Notes: generated from the letters alone by a model not told the origin. A stretch of 64,000 nucleotides of DNA from Gilliamella mensalis (GCF_900103085.1 NZ_FMWR01000012.1:45987-109986); one strand, 5' to 3'; counted from the first letter of the stretch, positions 53,381 to 63,224 are shown. Made by a program: numbers and translations.

Positions 53381-54368
53381 GTTCACTGCCGTGTAGGCAG
53401 TTTAGAAACGAATCAGTGAAAGCCGATTTTTGGGCTAAGAGTTCACTGCCGTGTAGGCAGTTTAGAAAAACCTGAAAGAAAAGGGTGCAATAACCGATCA
53501 GTTCACTGCCGTGTAGGCAGTTTAGAAAATGTACATAAAAAAAATAGCGGAGCAGTTTTTGTTCACTGCCGTGTAGGCAGTTTAGAAAAATTGTAAATTG
53601 ATTTTTAGTTGACAGAAATTGTTCACTGCCGTGTAGGCAGTTTAGAAAAAGAAACAGAGTGATTTGTACGCAAATGCGGTGTTCACTGCCGTGTAGGCAG
53701 TTTAGAAACAGGCGGGGATTACGAAACGCTTGATTCTATGGTTCACTGCCGTGTAGGCAGTTTAGAAATCGTACCCATTATTAAAATTGTCATCAATTAC
53801 GTTCACTGCCGTGTAGGCAGTTTAGAAACCTATAGAAACACTTGTATTTTTCTTAATGACGTTCACTGCCGTGTAGGCAGTTTAGAAAGTATTCAAATAC
53901 TAGAAAAGATTTGATTCAACGTTCAATGCCGTGTAGGCAGTTTAGAAATTAACGACAATGTCAGCCGCATTGCCGTTCATGTTCAATGCCGTGTAGGCAG
54001 TTTAGAAAATGCTGGCGTATCTTCGGCATTAGTTGCATTTGTTCAATGCCGTGTAGGCAGTTTAGAAATGCCGCCATTTGAGCTATCCAATAGTGTAACA
54101 GTTCAATGCCGTGTAGGCAGTTTAGAAACTCCATCAATGAACACGTATTGGCGTAATTTAGTTCAATGCCGTGTAGGCAGTTTAGAAAACTCATGTCAAA
54201 TGGCGGATCGGTGAAAATCAGTTCAATGCCGTGTAGGCAGTTTAGAAAGTTCGAATTCTGTAAATGGAATGGCAAAAAATGTTCAATGCCGTGTAGGCAG
54301 TTTAGAAATCTTGCCGAGCATTTTTTGATTGGTTCTCCTGGTTCACTGCCGTGTAGGCAGTTTTAATT
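53381..54368 (+). CRISPR. Orphan type I-F CRISPR array, 17 repeats and 16 spacers
   Basis: 28-base repeats every 60 bases, starting at 53381 and ending with the repeat at 54341; every spacer is exactly 32 bases. The repeat reads GTTCACTGCC-GTGTAGGCAG-TTTAGAAA, with the I-F hairpin CTGCC/GGCAG. Repeats 1-9 have C at position 6, repeats 10-16 (53921-54281) have A, and the last (54341) has C again with a degenerate 3' end (TTTTAATT after position 20), marking the leader-distal end. So the leader lies to the left and transcription is on the plus strand. No cas1, cas2-3 or cas5f-8f genes are in the window; the array must rely on genes elsewhere or be inactive. Confidence 0.97.
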
Positions 54369-54429
54369 AATCACGAAACGGTATAGAATCCTGAATATTT
54401 TTTACAAAAATATAGCCTAAAACGTGACA

Positions 54430-54650
54430 CTTGTGTAACTACTTCATAATGGGCATACAACTTAGTAAAAAATTACGCTGCTTGTTTTTGTGTTGTATAT
54501 GCAATGGGTATCATGTTAGTTAATGCTTAATTAGGTTTTTGGGTATTATCAATGGTTGGATGACTGACCATAACATGTTTAGCCAAATCAATGACGGTTA
54601 TTTTTTCTAGGGTATTATCGCCATAGCACTTGTTGATGATACGGCGATAA
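54430..54650 (-). pseudogene. Possible gene remnant between CRISPR and the DUF262 gene
   Basis: On the minus strand an open stretch reads YRRIINKCYGDNTLEKITV, then DLAKHVMVSHPTIDNTQKPN and stop. After the stop, MIPIAYTTQKQAA and a second stop follow in the same frame. It looks like eroded coding sequence of unknown origin. The gap 54369-54739 otherwise holds only repeat copy B. Confidence 0.3.
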
Positions 54651-54706
54651 TTTTGTTTTATGTATATTCAGTACAGTCGTTTTTTTACTACTGTAACCGA
54701 CGCGAG
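54636..54706. repeat. Dispersed repeat, copy B
   Basis: About 70 bases matching 7222-7297 (shared TTTATGTATATTCA, GTCGTTT, ACGCGAG). A perfect 6-bp dyad TACAGT (54672-54677) with ACTGTA (54690-54695) is at the place of the imperfect dyad in copy A. Confidence 0.6.
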
Positions 54707-54739
54707 TGATTTCTACACATTATATTAGCTGATTGCTCC

Positions 54740-56524
54740 CTATTTTGCCATTTTGAGAGTATCTATCTGTTTCACTGATGTAAAATCTATAGCTAATAAT
54801 TTTTCTAATCGTGCAAGTATCCAATTATACCGATCTTTTAATGCATCTTCATGCCATTGTTGGTTAAACGTTTTTTGATTAAAATCATCTAATACTTTTT
54901 GAGAAAGGCGAAAAGCAGTCGTATTATTAGTATGAGTGCCCTGATATACAATCATTTTGGCATTAAAAGGATTATTACTAGCATCAATGTTCTTTTTACC
55001 ACTTAATAGTGTCAGATTAGCAATACTATGTAACCATCTGTTTTTTACTTCTTCTGTTATATGACTCCATTCGGCAATATTTTTATATTTTTTGGGTAAT
55101 ATATGTTCAAGATGTAAGTCATTATTAAGTTTTAATAAAATAGGATTAGATTGATCGGTTAGATCATACTCAATTAAAATCAAAAGAGGTTTAATCCATG
55201 CTTCTTTATCAACCATATTAGAGGTTAGTTGAGATATTGCTAATTCATAAATCTTTTCAGAATTTAATTTATTTGAAAAGATTGCTTTTAAATAATTGAT
55301 ATGTTTTTTTTCTTTCAGTGCTTTAATAATATTAAAAGAAGTTTGCTTTACTTGCGATAATGTTTTTCCTGCAATCCAATATAAATAATAAAAACGTCTT
55401 AGTTCAAAAACTAATTCATAGAAATCTTTGTAATCTGTTGTAATGGCTGTCATTAATATCGCTTTCCAGTAATTACTCCATCTCAAATATTGGAACGAAT
55501 AAATGTTTTTATCTTTTGAACAATATATTTTTTCATAATAATTAATCACAAATTGTTTTAATGAGGCTATTACTTGATTAGGATCTTGATTTTCGAATAA
55601 GTTTTGTAGTTCTTCAGTGTATGATTTTTTTTGATTTGATCCTAATAAATAATGTGCATAAATAATAAATAAATCATTTAAACTTATATCATCACATTGT
55701 TTAATAAGCTGCTCCATTTCACGCCAATCAGACATAAAACTATCTTCTTTTAATTCTGAAGTAGCTAAATCATCTTTATATTTTTTATAAAGCTTTTCTA
55801 ATAAAAAACTTTTTATTAAGTCAGCAGAAGTTAGATCTAAACCTCTATTATTGAGCACCTGAAATAATTTAATAGCGAAATCACGGCTGGTACAATCAAT
55901 ACGTATAATTTTAACTTGGTAAAACAAGTAATTAATTAACTCACCAAGTTTACTTTCAGGTAAACAATTTAATTTTTCTTTAAAAATTAGTGCTGTATTA
56001 ATAAATTTAAATTTGGGTTCTTGATCATTTTTAATTTGATACTTATATGGAGGCGGTAATATTTTTGTTGCTCCATCGTTTATAATATATGCTTCAAAAT
56101 CAGATTGATGAGAGCTATGGGTGTGTAACCTTAAACGTGAAGCTCGGCTATTAAAAATTATTGCGGAACGAATAATATCAATATTTACAGAAAGGGGATT
56201 TAAATTATCATGTAGATTAAGATTTGGAAAATAATCACGTATAACGCAAAATAGTATCATTAAAGTTGTTAATCTTTGTTGCCCATCAACAACATCAATA
56301 TAAGGGGAATTAGGTTCATCATAAGAATTTGCTGTAATAACAGAGCCTAGAAAGTAATTTGGTACATCATTTTCATATGATTCTAAAATATCGTCCCATA
56401 ACTGTTCAACTTGCTCACTTTCCCATTTATAAGGTCTTTGATACTTCGGTATTTTATAAAGATTTTTTGTATCACCAAATAATTCACTAATCGATAAACT
56501 ACGGGGTTTAAAAGAGTCTTCCAT
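54740..56524 (-). CDS. GmrSD-like DUF262/DUF1524 protein (type IV restriction family)
   Basis: 594 residues. N-terminal DUF262 (ParB/Srx-like NTPase domain): IPKYQRPYKWESEQVEQLWDD and the DGQQR motif at residues 80-84 in VVDGQQRLTTL. C-terminal DUF1524 His-Me-finger nuclease: catalytic His474 in LHLEHILPKKY and the SIANLTLLSGKKNIDASN segment. Single-chain fusions of this kind restrict DNA with modified bases (for example glucosylated hydroxymethylcytosine in GmrSD). Both key motifs are intact. Next to a CRISPR array, so part of a small defence patch. Modification specificity unknown. Confidence 0.85.
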   Translation of the reverse strand: MEDSFKPRSLSISELFGDTKNLYKIPKYQRPYKWESEQVEQLWDDILESYENDVPNYFLGSVITANSYDEPNSPYIDVVDGQQRLTTLMILFCVIRDYFPNLNLHDNLNPLSVNIDIIRSAIIFNSRASRLRLHTHSSHQSDFEAYIINDGATKILPPPYKYQIKNDQEPKFKFINTALIFKEKLNCLPESKLGELINYLFYQVKIIRIDCTSRDFAIKLFQVLNNRGLDLTSADLIKSFLLEKLYKKYKDDLATSELKEDSFMSDWREMEQLIKQCDDISLNDLFIIYAHYLLGSNQKKSYTEELQNLFENQDPNQVIASLKQFVINYYEKIYCSKDKNIYSFQYLRWSNYWKAILMTAITTDYKDFYELVFELRRFYYLYWIAGKTLSQVKQTSFNIIKALKEKKHINYLKAIFSNKLNSEKIYELAISQLTSNMVDKEAWIKPLLILIEYDLTDQSNPILLKLNNDLHLEHILPKKYKNIAEWSHITEEVKNRWLHSIANLTLLSGKKNIDASNNPFNAKMIVYQGTHTNNTTAFRLSQKVLDDFNQKTFNQQWHEDALKDRYNWILARLEKLLAIDFTSVKQIDTLKMAK

Positions 56525-56737
56525 ATTTATACCTACTTATATTTCTGTTTATTTAATTTAAAAACATTTAATAATTAGTTGTTCTAGCAATTTACTTGTT
56601 TTATATAAATTAAATATCATGATTAATAATATTTAAAAGGCTTGATATGATTATTAAATCTAAAAGAATAACATCACTTATTTTTATTTTATTGTGAAAT
56701 ATATACTAATGATAAAAAATAGTTTTTAGATAAAAGT

Positions 56738-56766
56738 TGAAAATAAAAAGCACCTTTCGATGCTTT
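56738..56766 (-). terminator. Probable rph-pyrE terminator
   Basis: 6-bp stem (AAAGCA at 56747-56752 with TGCTTT at 56761-56766), 8-base loop, then TTATTTT on the minus strand, about 28 bases after the pyrE stop. Confidence 0.55.
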
Positions 56767-56794
56767 AGTTTTTATAAAATAGAATAGTAGATTG

Positions 56795-57445
56795 CTAGTA
56801 CTTTATCCCATATTCAGCCCGATAAGCCTCAACTTGTACTACTTGATCTTTTCGTGATGGATCTTGGTAAAGGTATTGGATCAAATCATCAAGCGTGATA
56901 ATTGAAATAACATCACAATGATAGGTTTGTTTAATTTCTTGAATTGCAGATAGTTCACCACGACCTTTTTCTTGACGGTCTAGGCAGATGAGTACACCAG
57001 CGAGTTTAGATTGGTTATCTTCTAATATTCTCATCGATTCCCGAATTGCGGTACCAGCAGTAATAACATCATCAACCAGCATAACGCGTTGCTGATAGAT
57101 CGAACTACCTACTAAGTTACCCCCTTCACCATGGTCTTTGGCTTCTTTGCGATTAAAGCAATAAGGCACATCAATATTATGATGTTCAGAAAGTGCAACA
57201 ACGGTTGATGAAACAATAGGAATACCTTTATAAGCTGGACCAAAAATAACGTCGTATTCTAAGTTGGCATCCATGAGTGCTGCAGCATAAAAACGACCTA
57301 ATAAAGCCAGATCTTTACCGGTATTAAACAGTCCCGCATTAAAAAAATAGGGGCTTTTGCGTCCCGATTTTAAGGTAAATTCACCAAATTTTAATGCTTG
57401 TCTATTTAAAGCAAATTCAATAAATTCACTTTTATATGATTTCAT
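56795..57445 (-). CDS. pyrE: Orotate phosphoribosyltransferase
   Basis: Converts orotate and PRPP to OMP in pyrimidine synthesis. 216 residues with [16 protein letters not shown] at the N-terminus and the PRPP loop [13 protein letters not shown]. Follows rph by 13 bases on the same strand, the conserved rph-pyrE operon. The E. coli pyrE attenuator between the genes is not evident, as the gap is too short. Confidence 0.97.
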   Translation of the reverse strand: MKSYKSEFIEFALNRQALKFGEFTLKSGRKSPYFFNAGLFNTGKDLALLGRFYAAALMDANLEYDVIFGPAYKGIPIVSSTVVALSEHHNIDVPYCFNRKEAKDHGEGGNLVGSSIYQQRVMLVDDVITAGTAIRESMRILEDNQSKLAGVLICLDRQEKGRGELSAIQEIKQTYHCDVISIITLDDLIQYLYQDPSRKDQVVQVEAYRAEYGIKY

Positions 57446-57458
57446 CGATTTTCTCCAA

Positions 57459-58175
57459 TTAATCTTTTAAGGACTGTTTTTGCGCATCAATAATTGTTGC
57501 GATGCCATTTTTTGCTAATTCTAACAGTTTTAATAATTCGTCATGACTAAATGGTTCGCCTTCGGCGGTACCTTGTATTTCGATGATTCGTCCATCATCT
57601 GTCATAACAACATTCATATCGGTTTGTGCGTTTGAATCTTCTATATATTCCAAATCACAAAGCGCTTCACCTTCAACAATACCGACAGAAACAGCAGCGA
57701 CCAATGATTTAATTGGATTTTGCTTTATTTTACCATCTACAACCATTTTGTTTATTGCATCATTAAGTGCCACACATGCACCGGTAATTGATGCAGTTCG
57801 AGTACCACCATCGGCTTGAATGACATCGCAATCTAACGTGATAGTGTATTCGCCTAATAATTTAAGGTCGATCATGGCACGTAATGAACGGGCAATCAGG
57901 CGTTGAATTTCCATGGTGCGGCCAGTTTGTTTGCCTTTAGCCGCTTCGCGCTGGGTACGTGAATTAGTTGCACGCGGTAACATGCCATATTCAGCCGTTA
58001 CCCAACCTTGATTTTGACCTTTTAAAAAACGCGGTACACTTTCATCAACAGTGGCATTACAAAGTACTTTAGTTTCACCAAATTCAACTAATACAGAACC
58101 TTCTGCATGCTTAGTATAATGACGGGTTATTTTTATAGGGCGGACTTGTTCCGCAGATCGACCAGACGGACGCAT
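57459..58175 (-). CDS. rph: Ribonuclease PH
   Basis: Phosphorolytic 3' exoribonuclease that trims tRNA ends. 238 residues from ATG 58175 ([14 protein letters not shown]), the E. coli length, with GGAG before it; a TTG further up (58187) is less likely. Motifs [22 protein letters not shown] and [17 protein letters not shown]. Full length, unlike the frameshifted rph of E. coli K-12. Operon with pyrE. Confidence 0.97.
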   Translation of the reverse strand: MRPSGRSAEQVRPIKITRHYTKHAEGSVLVEFGETKVLCNATVDESVPRFLKGQNQGWVTAEYGMLPRATNSRTQREAAKGKQTGRTMEIQRLIARSLRAMIDLKLLGEYTITLDCDVIQADGGTRTASITGACVALNDAINKMVVDGKIKQNPIKSLVAAVSVGIVEGEALCDLEYIEDSNAQTDMNVVMTDDGRIIEIQGTAEGEPFSHDELLKLLELAKNGIATIIDAQKQSLKD

Positions 58176-58335
58176 GCAATTCTCCAATTGTTACAATTAA
58201 AAAATATCTTTGTGAAATAATTATTTAGAAGGACATCAATAAGGTAAGGTTGATGCTTAGCCTAAGCTAGGAGCGTATTATACAGAATATGTGATACAAT
58301 GCCCAGCAAGTTTTTTACAAATTTAGGACGCTATT

Positions 58336-59202
58336 ATGATTTCCAGTATGACCGCCTATTCAAGAAAAGAGTTAAATCAACCGTGGGGAACGGCCTCATG
58401 GGAACTTCGTTCAGTTAACCAACGCTATTTAGAAACCTATATTCGCCTACCGGAACAGTTCCGATCGCTTGAACCGATGATACGTGAGCGACTCCGTAAA
58501 CGTTTAACTCGTGGTAAAATTGAATGTAATTTACGCTTTGAGTTAGATCCAGCTGCACAGAATCAAGAACTGTCGTTAAATAAAGAGCTTGCCCAGCAAA
58601 TTTTAAATGCTGCTAACTGGATTCAAACAACGCATCAATCAGGTCAAATCAATCCCATTGATGTACTGCGTTGGCCGGGCGTATTATCAGCTAAAGAACA
58701 AAATCTTGACAGCATATCACAAGAAATCCTGACCCTGCTTGACTTCGCTATCGATGAGTTTATAGCCGTTCGCGAGCGTGAGGGTAAAGCACTTAGTGAT
58801 TTAATTGTTAAGCGCTTGGAAGCTATTACTGTAGAAGTCGATAAGATTCGCAATTGGATGCCCCAAATACTGGAATGGCAAAAAGAACGCTTAAATAGCA
58901 AATTGGCTGAAGCTAATATTGAGCTTGATCATTCGCGCCTAGAACAAGAGATAGTAATGGTTGCTCAGCGAATTGATGTTGCCGAGGAGCTTGATCGCCT
59001 GATGACGCATGTTAAAGAAACTTACTCAATCTTAAAGAAAAACGAAGCAATAGGTCGCAGGTTGGATTTTATGATGCAAGAATTTAATCGAGAATCGAAT
59101 ACTATCGCCTCTAAATCAATTAATGCGGATGTAACAGCGAGTGCAATCGAACTTAAAGTACTTATTGAACAGATTAGAGAGCAAGTACAAAATATTGAAT
59201 AA
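58336..59202 (+). CDS. yicC: YicC-family endoribonuclease
   Basis: 288 residues. N-terminal YicC domain (MISSMTAYSRKE, WELRSVNQRYLETYIRLPEQFR) and C-terminal DUF1732 (EAIGRRLDFMMQEFNRESNTIASKS), the most conserved stretch. E. coli YicC is an endoribonuclease affecting sRNA stability and stress growth. Divergent from rph as in enterics. The EamA gene follows 11 bases later. Confidence 0.93.
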   Translation: MISSMTAYSRKELNQPWGTASWELRSVNQRYLETYIRLPEQFRSLEPMIRERLRKRLTRGKIECNLRFELDPAAQNQELSLNKELAQQILNAANWIQTTHQSGQINPIDVLRWPGVLSAKEQNLDSISQEILTLLDFAIDEFIAVREREGKALSDLIVKRLEAITVEVDKIRNWMPQILEWQKERLNSKLAEANIELDHSRLEQEIVMVAQRIDVAEELDRLMTHVKETYSILKKNEAIGRRLDFMMQEFNRESNTIASKSINADVTASAIELKVLIEQIREQVQNIE

Positions 59203-59213
59203 TGGCTTGATTA

Positions 59214-60095
59214 ATGAGTAGATATCTTGGTAGTCTAGCTGTTGTATTAGCTTCTATTTTGTGGGGGACAACTGGCACTGTAGCCACGTTTGCCCCTTCA
59301 CTTTCTTCTTTGTTTATTGGTGCAGTTGCAATGGGGATTGGTGGGATTTTGCAGTGTGTGTTAGCTATCCCACAAATTATCAAAGAGCGTGACTTGTTAA
59401 TTCAACATATTTCTTTTCTTATTGTTGGAGCCGTTGCCGTAATGATTTATCCCTTAGCTTTTTATTCTTCAATGCGATTATCGGGTGTGACAATTGGTAC
59501 AGTTGTCTCTATTGGTTCGGCGCCGATTCTTTCGGCTATAATTGAATATGTGAAAGGTGACTTTCGTTTAACTAGGCGATGGTTCATTGGCGCAATGTTT
59601 GGCATTTTGGGAATGATACTATTGTCTTTTTCAGAAAATCATTCAATAACTATTGAAAATAATCATATTATTTTTGGCATTTTACTTGGTTTAATAGCTG
59701 GATTTACCTATGCTTTATATTCATGGTCAGCGCGTCAATTAATGTTAAAGACAATATCAACCACTTCTGCCATGGGGGCAACCTTTGGATGTGGTGGCAT
59801 ATTATTAATACCGGTCATGGTGCTCACAGGTTCTGGTTTGTTTGATTCATTAACGAATATTTCAGTTTGTGTTTATATGGCATTAATTCCCATGTTCTTG
59901 GGATACCTTTGCTATGGATTTGGTTTATCAAAAATATCTGCTAGTACTGCAACAACTATCACTTTGCTTGAGCCTGTAATAGCGGCAGTTTTAGCTATTT
60001 TGGTGGTGGGTGAAAGGTTGTCTGTAATAGGGTGTAGCGGTATTTTATTTATTCTTATTTGTCTTACTTTAATTACAATTGACATAACTAAGTAA
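59214..60095 (+). CDS. EamA-family (DMT superfamily) transporter
   Basis: 293-residue inner-membrane protein with about ten hydrophobic helices in two EamA repeats (LAVVLASILWGTTGTVATF at the start; GFTYALYSWSARQLMLK at the start of the second half; ITLLEPVIAAVLAILVVGE near the end). Probably exports a metabolite or amino acid; substrate unknown. Starts 11 bases after yicC and may be co-transcribed, an unusual pairing. Confidence 0.85.
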   Translation: MSRYLGSLAVVLASILWGTTGTVATFAPSLSSLFIGAVAMGIGGILQCVLAIPQIIKERDLLIQHISFLIVGAVAVMIYPLAFYSSMRLSGVTIGTVVSIGSAPILSAIIEYVKGDFRLTRRWFIGAMFGILGMILLSFSENHSITIENNHIIFGILLGLIAGFTYALYSWSARQLMLKTISTTSAMGATFGCGGILLIPVMVLTGSGLFDSLTNISVCVYMALIPMFLGYLCYGFGLSKISASTATTITLLEPVIAAVLAILVVGERLSVIGCSGILFILICLTLITIDITK

Positions 60096-60423
60096 GTTAT
60101 CAAAAGTAAGGAAGAGCAAGAAGTAGCATTATGCTTTTTGGTTTTTATTACTCATCACTAAAAATAATCTCTATCGATTGGTCAATTAAACAAGTATTGA
60201 TAAAATTTTAAGTAAAAAAAACAACAATGTTAATATAAAGATATCAATATTACGATCAAATAGAAAAATATGAAAAAGTGATTAATCACAGATTTATTAT
60301 TTCTATTCTAGCTACTTTGTTAATGCTGACATCGATAAAACTTCACTAAAAAATTTACTACCTGATGAAGTCATCCTTTTTAAAATTTTATATTAGCCAC
60401 CCTTATATTAACCATCATTGTAA
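60096..60423. other. Intergenic region between two converging transporter genes
   Basis: About 330 AT-rich bases. No clear terminator. Around 60278-60395 on the plus strand, two frames look faintly coding: INHRFIISILATLLMLTS like a signal peptide, and ADIDKTSLKNLLPDEVILFK in another frame. If real, this is a frameshifted small secreted protein. Confidence 0.3.
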
Positions 60424-61803
60424 TTAATTATCGTGGGTTCTAGTTTTAATTGATTTAAAATACCAAATAAGTACAGTCAACGCGATACCTGCAGATAATA
60501 AATCCGCAATGGGTGATGATGCCCAAACGCCATCAAGCCCAAAGAATAATGGCAAAATATAGAGTGTTGGCAATAAAATGAGGATCTGTCTAGAAAGGCT
60601 AAGTAAAATCGATACTTTTGCCATACCAATGCATTGGAAAAAGCTTGTGGTCACCATTTGAAAACCAATAAAAGCAAAAGAAAGAGTGGTATAGCGTAGT
60701 GCAATGGCTGATATTGAGATTAAATCCTCGTCAGCACTAAATGCACGAACTAAAATATCCGGAATAAAAAATCCAAGAATAAAACCAATACTGGTAATTA
60801 CGGTCGCTACTTTAACGGCATAGAAAAAGGTGGTTTTGACACGCGAATAGTTTTTTGCTCCGTAATTATAACCAATAATCGGTTGCATACCTTGATTAAT
60901 CCCAATAACAATCATAATCACTAATGTGATCAATCGGTTGGCATTGGAATAGCCTGCAATGGCATCATCACTTAAATCGTTAGACAGTGGTGCATAATGT
61001 ACTAATTGCCAGTTGATAAAAACCACCACTATAGAGGCTGCAACCTGCATGGCAAATGGCGACATACCGATTGATATAATTGATTTAACATAAGTCAAGT
61101 TAAGGGTGAAATTTCGCCAATATAGCTTAATATTACTGTGCTTGCTGATAAAGTGTTGCATAACAAATAAGAAGCTAATAAACATGGATAACGTGGTTGC
61201 AAAAGCTGCTCCACGCATTCCCCAGCCTAAACCAATAATAAAAATCGGTGCCAAAATAATATTGGCAATTACACTAATAAACATGGTAACCATTGCTTTA
61301 AATGGATAACCACTGGCGCGCATCATATTGTTATAATTAAACGTTAACGTAATAAAAATACTACCCGGTAAATAAACCTCTAAAAATTCTCGAGCATATA
61401 CATGATTAGTCGCACTAGAGCCGACAAAATGTAAAACGGGATCGACAAAATAGAGCAATAACGCCAAAGTTAAGCCACTTAAAACGGCCGTTAACATAAA
61501 CGATGTGCCCGCGACCTTTTCGGCTTTGTCGTTTTCGCCACGACCTAAAAAAATCGAAATCCGGCTCGCCGAGCCGATACCTACCAGCATACCAATGCCT
61601 GCAGTTAGGTTCATAACTGGCAAAATAATGCCTGCACCACTCAATGCTTCACGACCAATCCAATGGCCAATAAAAATACCGTCAATAATGTTATACAGCG
61701 TATTTACAATTGTGCCAATTACCGCAGGCAGTGCATATTGCCAAAATAGTGAACTGATTTTTTTATTTTTAAAATCATTATAAACATCAAGAGAGTGAGC
61801 CAT
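60424..61803 (-). CDS. MATE-family multidrug/sodium efflux transporter
   Basis: 459 residues, about twelve helices in two six-helix bundles, with MATE phrases PAVIGTIVNTLYNIIDGIFIGHWIGREALSG (first bundle) and INQGMQPIIGYNYGAKNYSRVKTTF (second). Closest in feel to the DinF/MepA-like subgroup. Exports cationic drugs or metabolites using Na+ or H+. Single gene; a dyad lies 48 bases upstream of its start. Confidence 0.92.
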   Translation of the reverse strand: MAHSLDVYNDFKNKKISSLFWQYALPAVIGTIVNTLYNIIDGIFIGHWIGREALSGAGIILPVMNLTAGIGMLVGIGSASRISIFLGRGENDKAEKVAGTSFMLTAVLSGLTLALLLYFVDPVLHFVGSSATNHVYAREFLEVYLPGSIFITLTFNYNNMMRASGYPFKAMVTMFISVIANIILAPIFIIGLGWGMRGAAFATTLSMFISFLFVMQHFISKHSNIKLYWRNFTLNLTYVKSIISIGMSPFAMQVAASIVVVFINWQLVHYAPLSNDLSDDAIAGYSNANRLITLVIMIVIGINQGMQPIIGYNYGAKNYSRVKTTFFYAVKVATVITSIGFILGFFIPDILVRAFSADEDLISISAIALRYTTLSFAFIGFQMVTTSFFQCIGMAKVSILLSLSRQILILLPTLYILPLFFGLDGVWASSPIADLLSAGIALTVLIWYFKSIKTRTHDN

Positions 61804-61837
61804 TGCTTTATTTTTCCGCTGCTAAATATTGTAAAGA

Positions 61838-61868
61838 AGTTTCAGGTAGCTATACGTTTGAGTATAAG
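61838..61868. repeat. 30-base direct repeat, copy 1, with dyad
   Basis: AGTTTCAGGTAGCTATACG followed by TTTGAGTATAAG; matches 62040-62069 at most positions. Contains the dyad TATAC-GTTTGA-GTATA (61851-61866), operator-like, about 50 bases upstream of the MATE start. Confidence 0.6.
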
Positions 61869-62039
61869 ACAGTATCATTATTATTTGAATTATCCATGAT
61901 ATGCTCATGGCTGCGTGTTGGATATATTACCAAAATAATATACTGGATTTACTATTTTTACTTATTTTTAATAATTATCACTTATAGTGATTATCTAAAC
62001 TTTTCTACCATAACTGTATGCAGTTGAATGTTGTCAAAA

Positions 62040-62069
62040 AGTTTCAGGTAACCATGCGTTTGAGTATAA
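62040..62069. repeat. 30-base direct repeat, copy 2
   Basis: AGTTTCAGGTAACCATGCG then TTTGAGTATAA. Same as copy 1 apart from four substitutions that break the left arm of the dyad. Lies about 120 bases before yejK. Confidence 0.6.
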
Positions 62070-62188
62070 ATTTGATGCAATTTAACAGTACTAGTTTAAC
62101 AGACTGTTAAATTGTTAATAGCACTTTTTTGGTGCTTTGATAGAATAACGTCCTTAATGATTATTGCGATCCAATAGGAACCTCACCA

Positions 62189-63193
62189 ATGAGCGTACAA
62201 ATAGAAAAGATCATACTGCATAAATTAATTAGAAAAAGTGACACCGAAATCGAATTACAACTTCGCGAATCAATGTTAGGTAATGAACAAGCCGTTGTTA
62301 ATCTAATCGAAGATATCAACCGCATCTACAACAACAAAAGTAAAGCCTATGGACTATTTAATAGCGATAGCTTATTCGAACAATCACTAAAAGAACTACG
62401 CCTTGGCAATCAAGACTTTTTACATTTTAGCCAAGAATCGACCAAACAACTGCGCAACGAATTGGCTAAATACCCTTTTGCTGAAGGGGGAACGGTTGTA
62501 TTTTGTCAGTACCGTTATTTGGCGGTTGAGTACTTGATTATTGCCGTATTAAATAGTTGTTTGAGTATGCTAGTGAATGAAGATTTAGATATCAGTGAAA
62601 CACAATATTTAGACATTGCTCATGCTGATATTATTGCCCGTATCGATATTACCGAATGGGAAACCCAAGCGGACTCAAAACGTTATTTAACTTTCTTAAA
62701 AGGACGAGTAGGGCGCAAAGTATCTGACTTTTTTATGGACTATTTAGGTGCTAGCGAAGGATTAGATGCAAAAGCGCAAAATAAAACACTGGTTAAAGCG
62801 GTTGATGATTACTGCCAAGAAATGCAATTTGACAAACAAGATAAAACCAGCGCACGCGAAAACGTTTATAACTACTGCCAAGCCCAATTACAAGCAGGTG
62901 AAGAAATTGAACTGAAAAATCTAGCCAACGAACTACCTGCCAGTGTTGACAATAACTTTATTGAATTTATTAAAAACAGTGAATATGATTTAGAAGAAAC
63001 ATTTCCCGTTGATCGCAGTGCACTGCGTCAGCTTAAAAAATTCTCCGGTAGTGGTGGGGGATTAACGTTAAGCTTTGATTCGAATTTATTAGGTGAACGC
63101 ATTAAGTGGGATCCGCAAACTGACTCCCTAGTGATTAAAGGGGTTCCACCTAATTTACGTGATCAGCTACAACGCAATAGCGGTTCCAACTAA
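62189..63193 (+). CDS. yejK: Nucleoid-associated protein YejK (NdpA)
   Basis: 334 residues, one of the nucleoid-associated proteins of gammaproteobacteria (37-kDa family). Conserved IEKIILHKL at the N-terminus, [40 protein letters not shown] and the C-terminal [22 protein letters not shown] segment. Full length. The partner yejM of enterics is at 9984. It precedes nfo by about 30 bases. Confidence 0.95.
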   Translation: MSVQIEKIILHKLIRKSDTEIELQLRESMLGNEQAVVNLIEDINRIYNNKSKAYGLFNSDSLFEQSLKELRLGNQDFLHFSQESTKQLRNELAKYPFAEGGTVVFCQYRYLAVEYLIIAVLNSCLSMLVNEDLDISETQYLDIAHADIIARIDITEWETQADSKRYLTFLKGRVGRKVSDFFMDYLGASEGLDAKAQNKTLVKAVDDYCQEMQFDKQDKTSARENVYNYCQAQLQAGEEIELKNLANELPASVDNNFIEFIKNSEYDLEETFPVDRSALRQLKKFSGSGGGLTLSFDSNLLGERIKWDPQTDSLVIKGVPPNLRDQLQRNSGSN

Positions 63194-63224
63194 TTATCAA
63201 CCAACAACGTTATTAGGACACAAC

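Larger units (their letters stand above)
61804..62188. other. Divergent intergenic region, MATE gene and yejK
   Basis: About 385 AT-rich bases with the promoters of both genes and two copies of a 30-base direct repeat (listed). No gene. Confidence 0.4.

Noticed and set aside
53961-54275. Long open frame across the CRISPR array with repeated FLNCLHGIE units
   Set aside because: It is the 60-base CRISPR period read as codons (60 is divisible by 3), not a repeat protein.
60278-60395. Frameshifted small secreted protein between EamA and MATE genes
   Set aside because: Only two short stretches look coding, in different frames; not enough for a feature call, noted under the gap.
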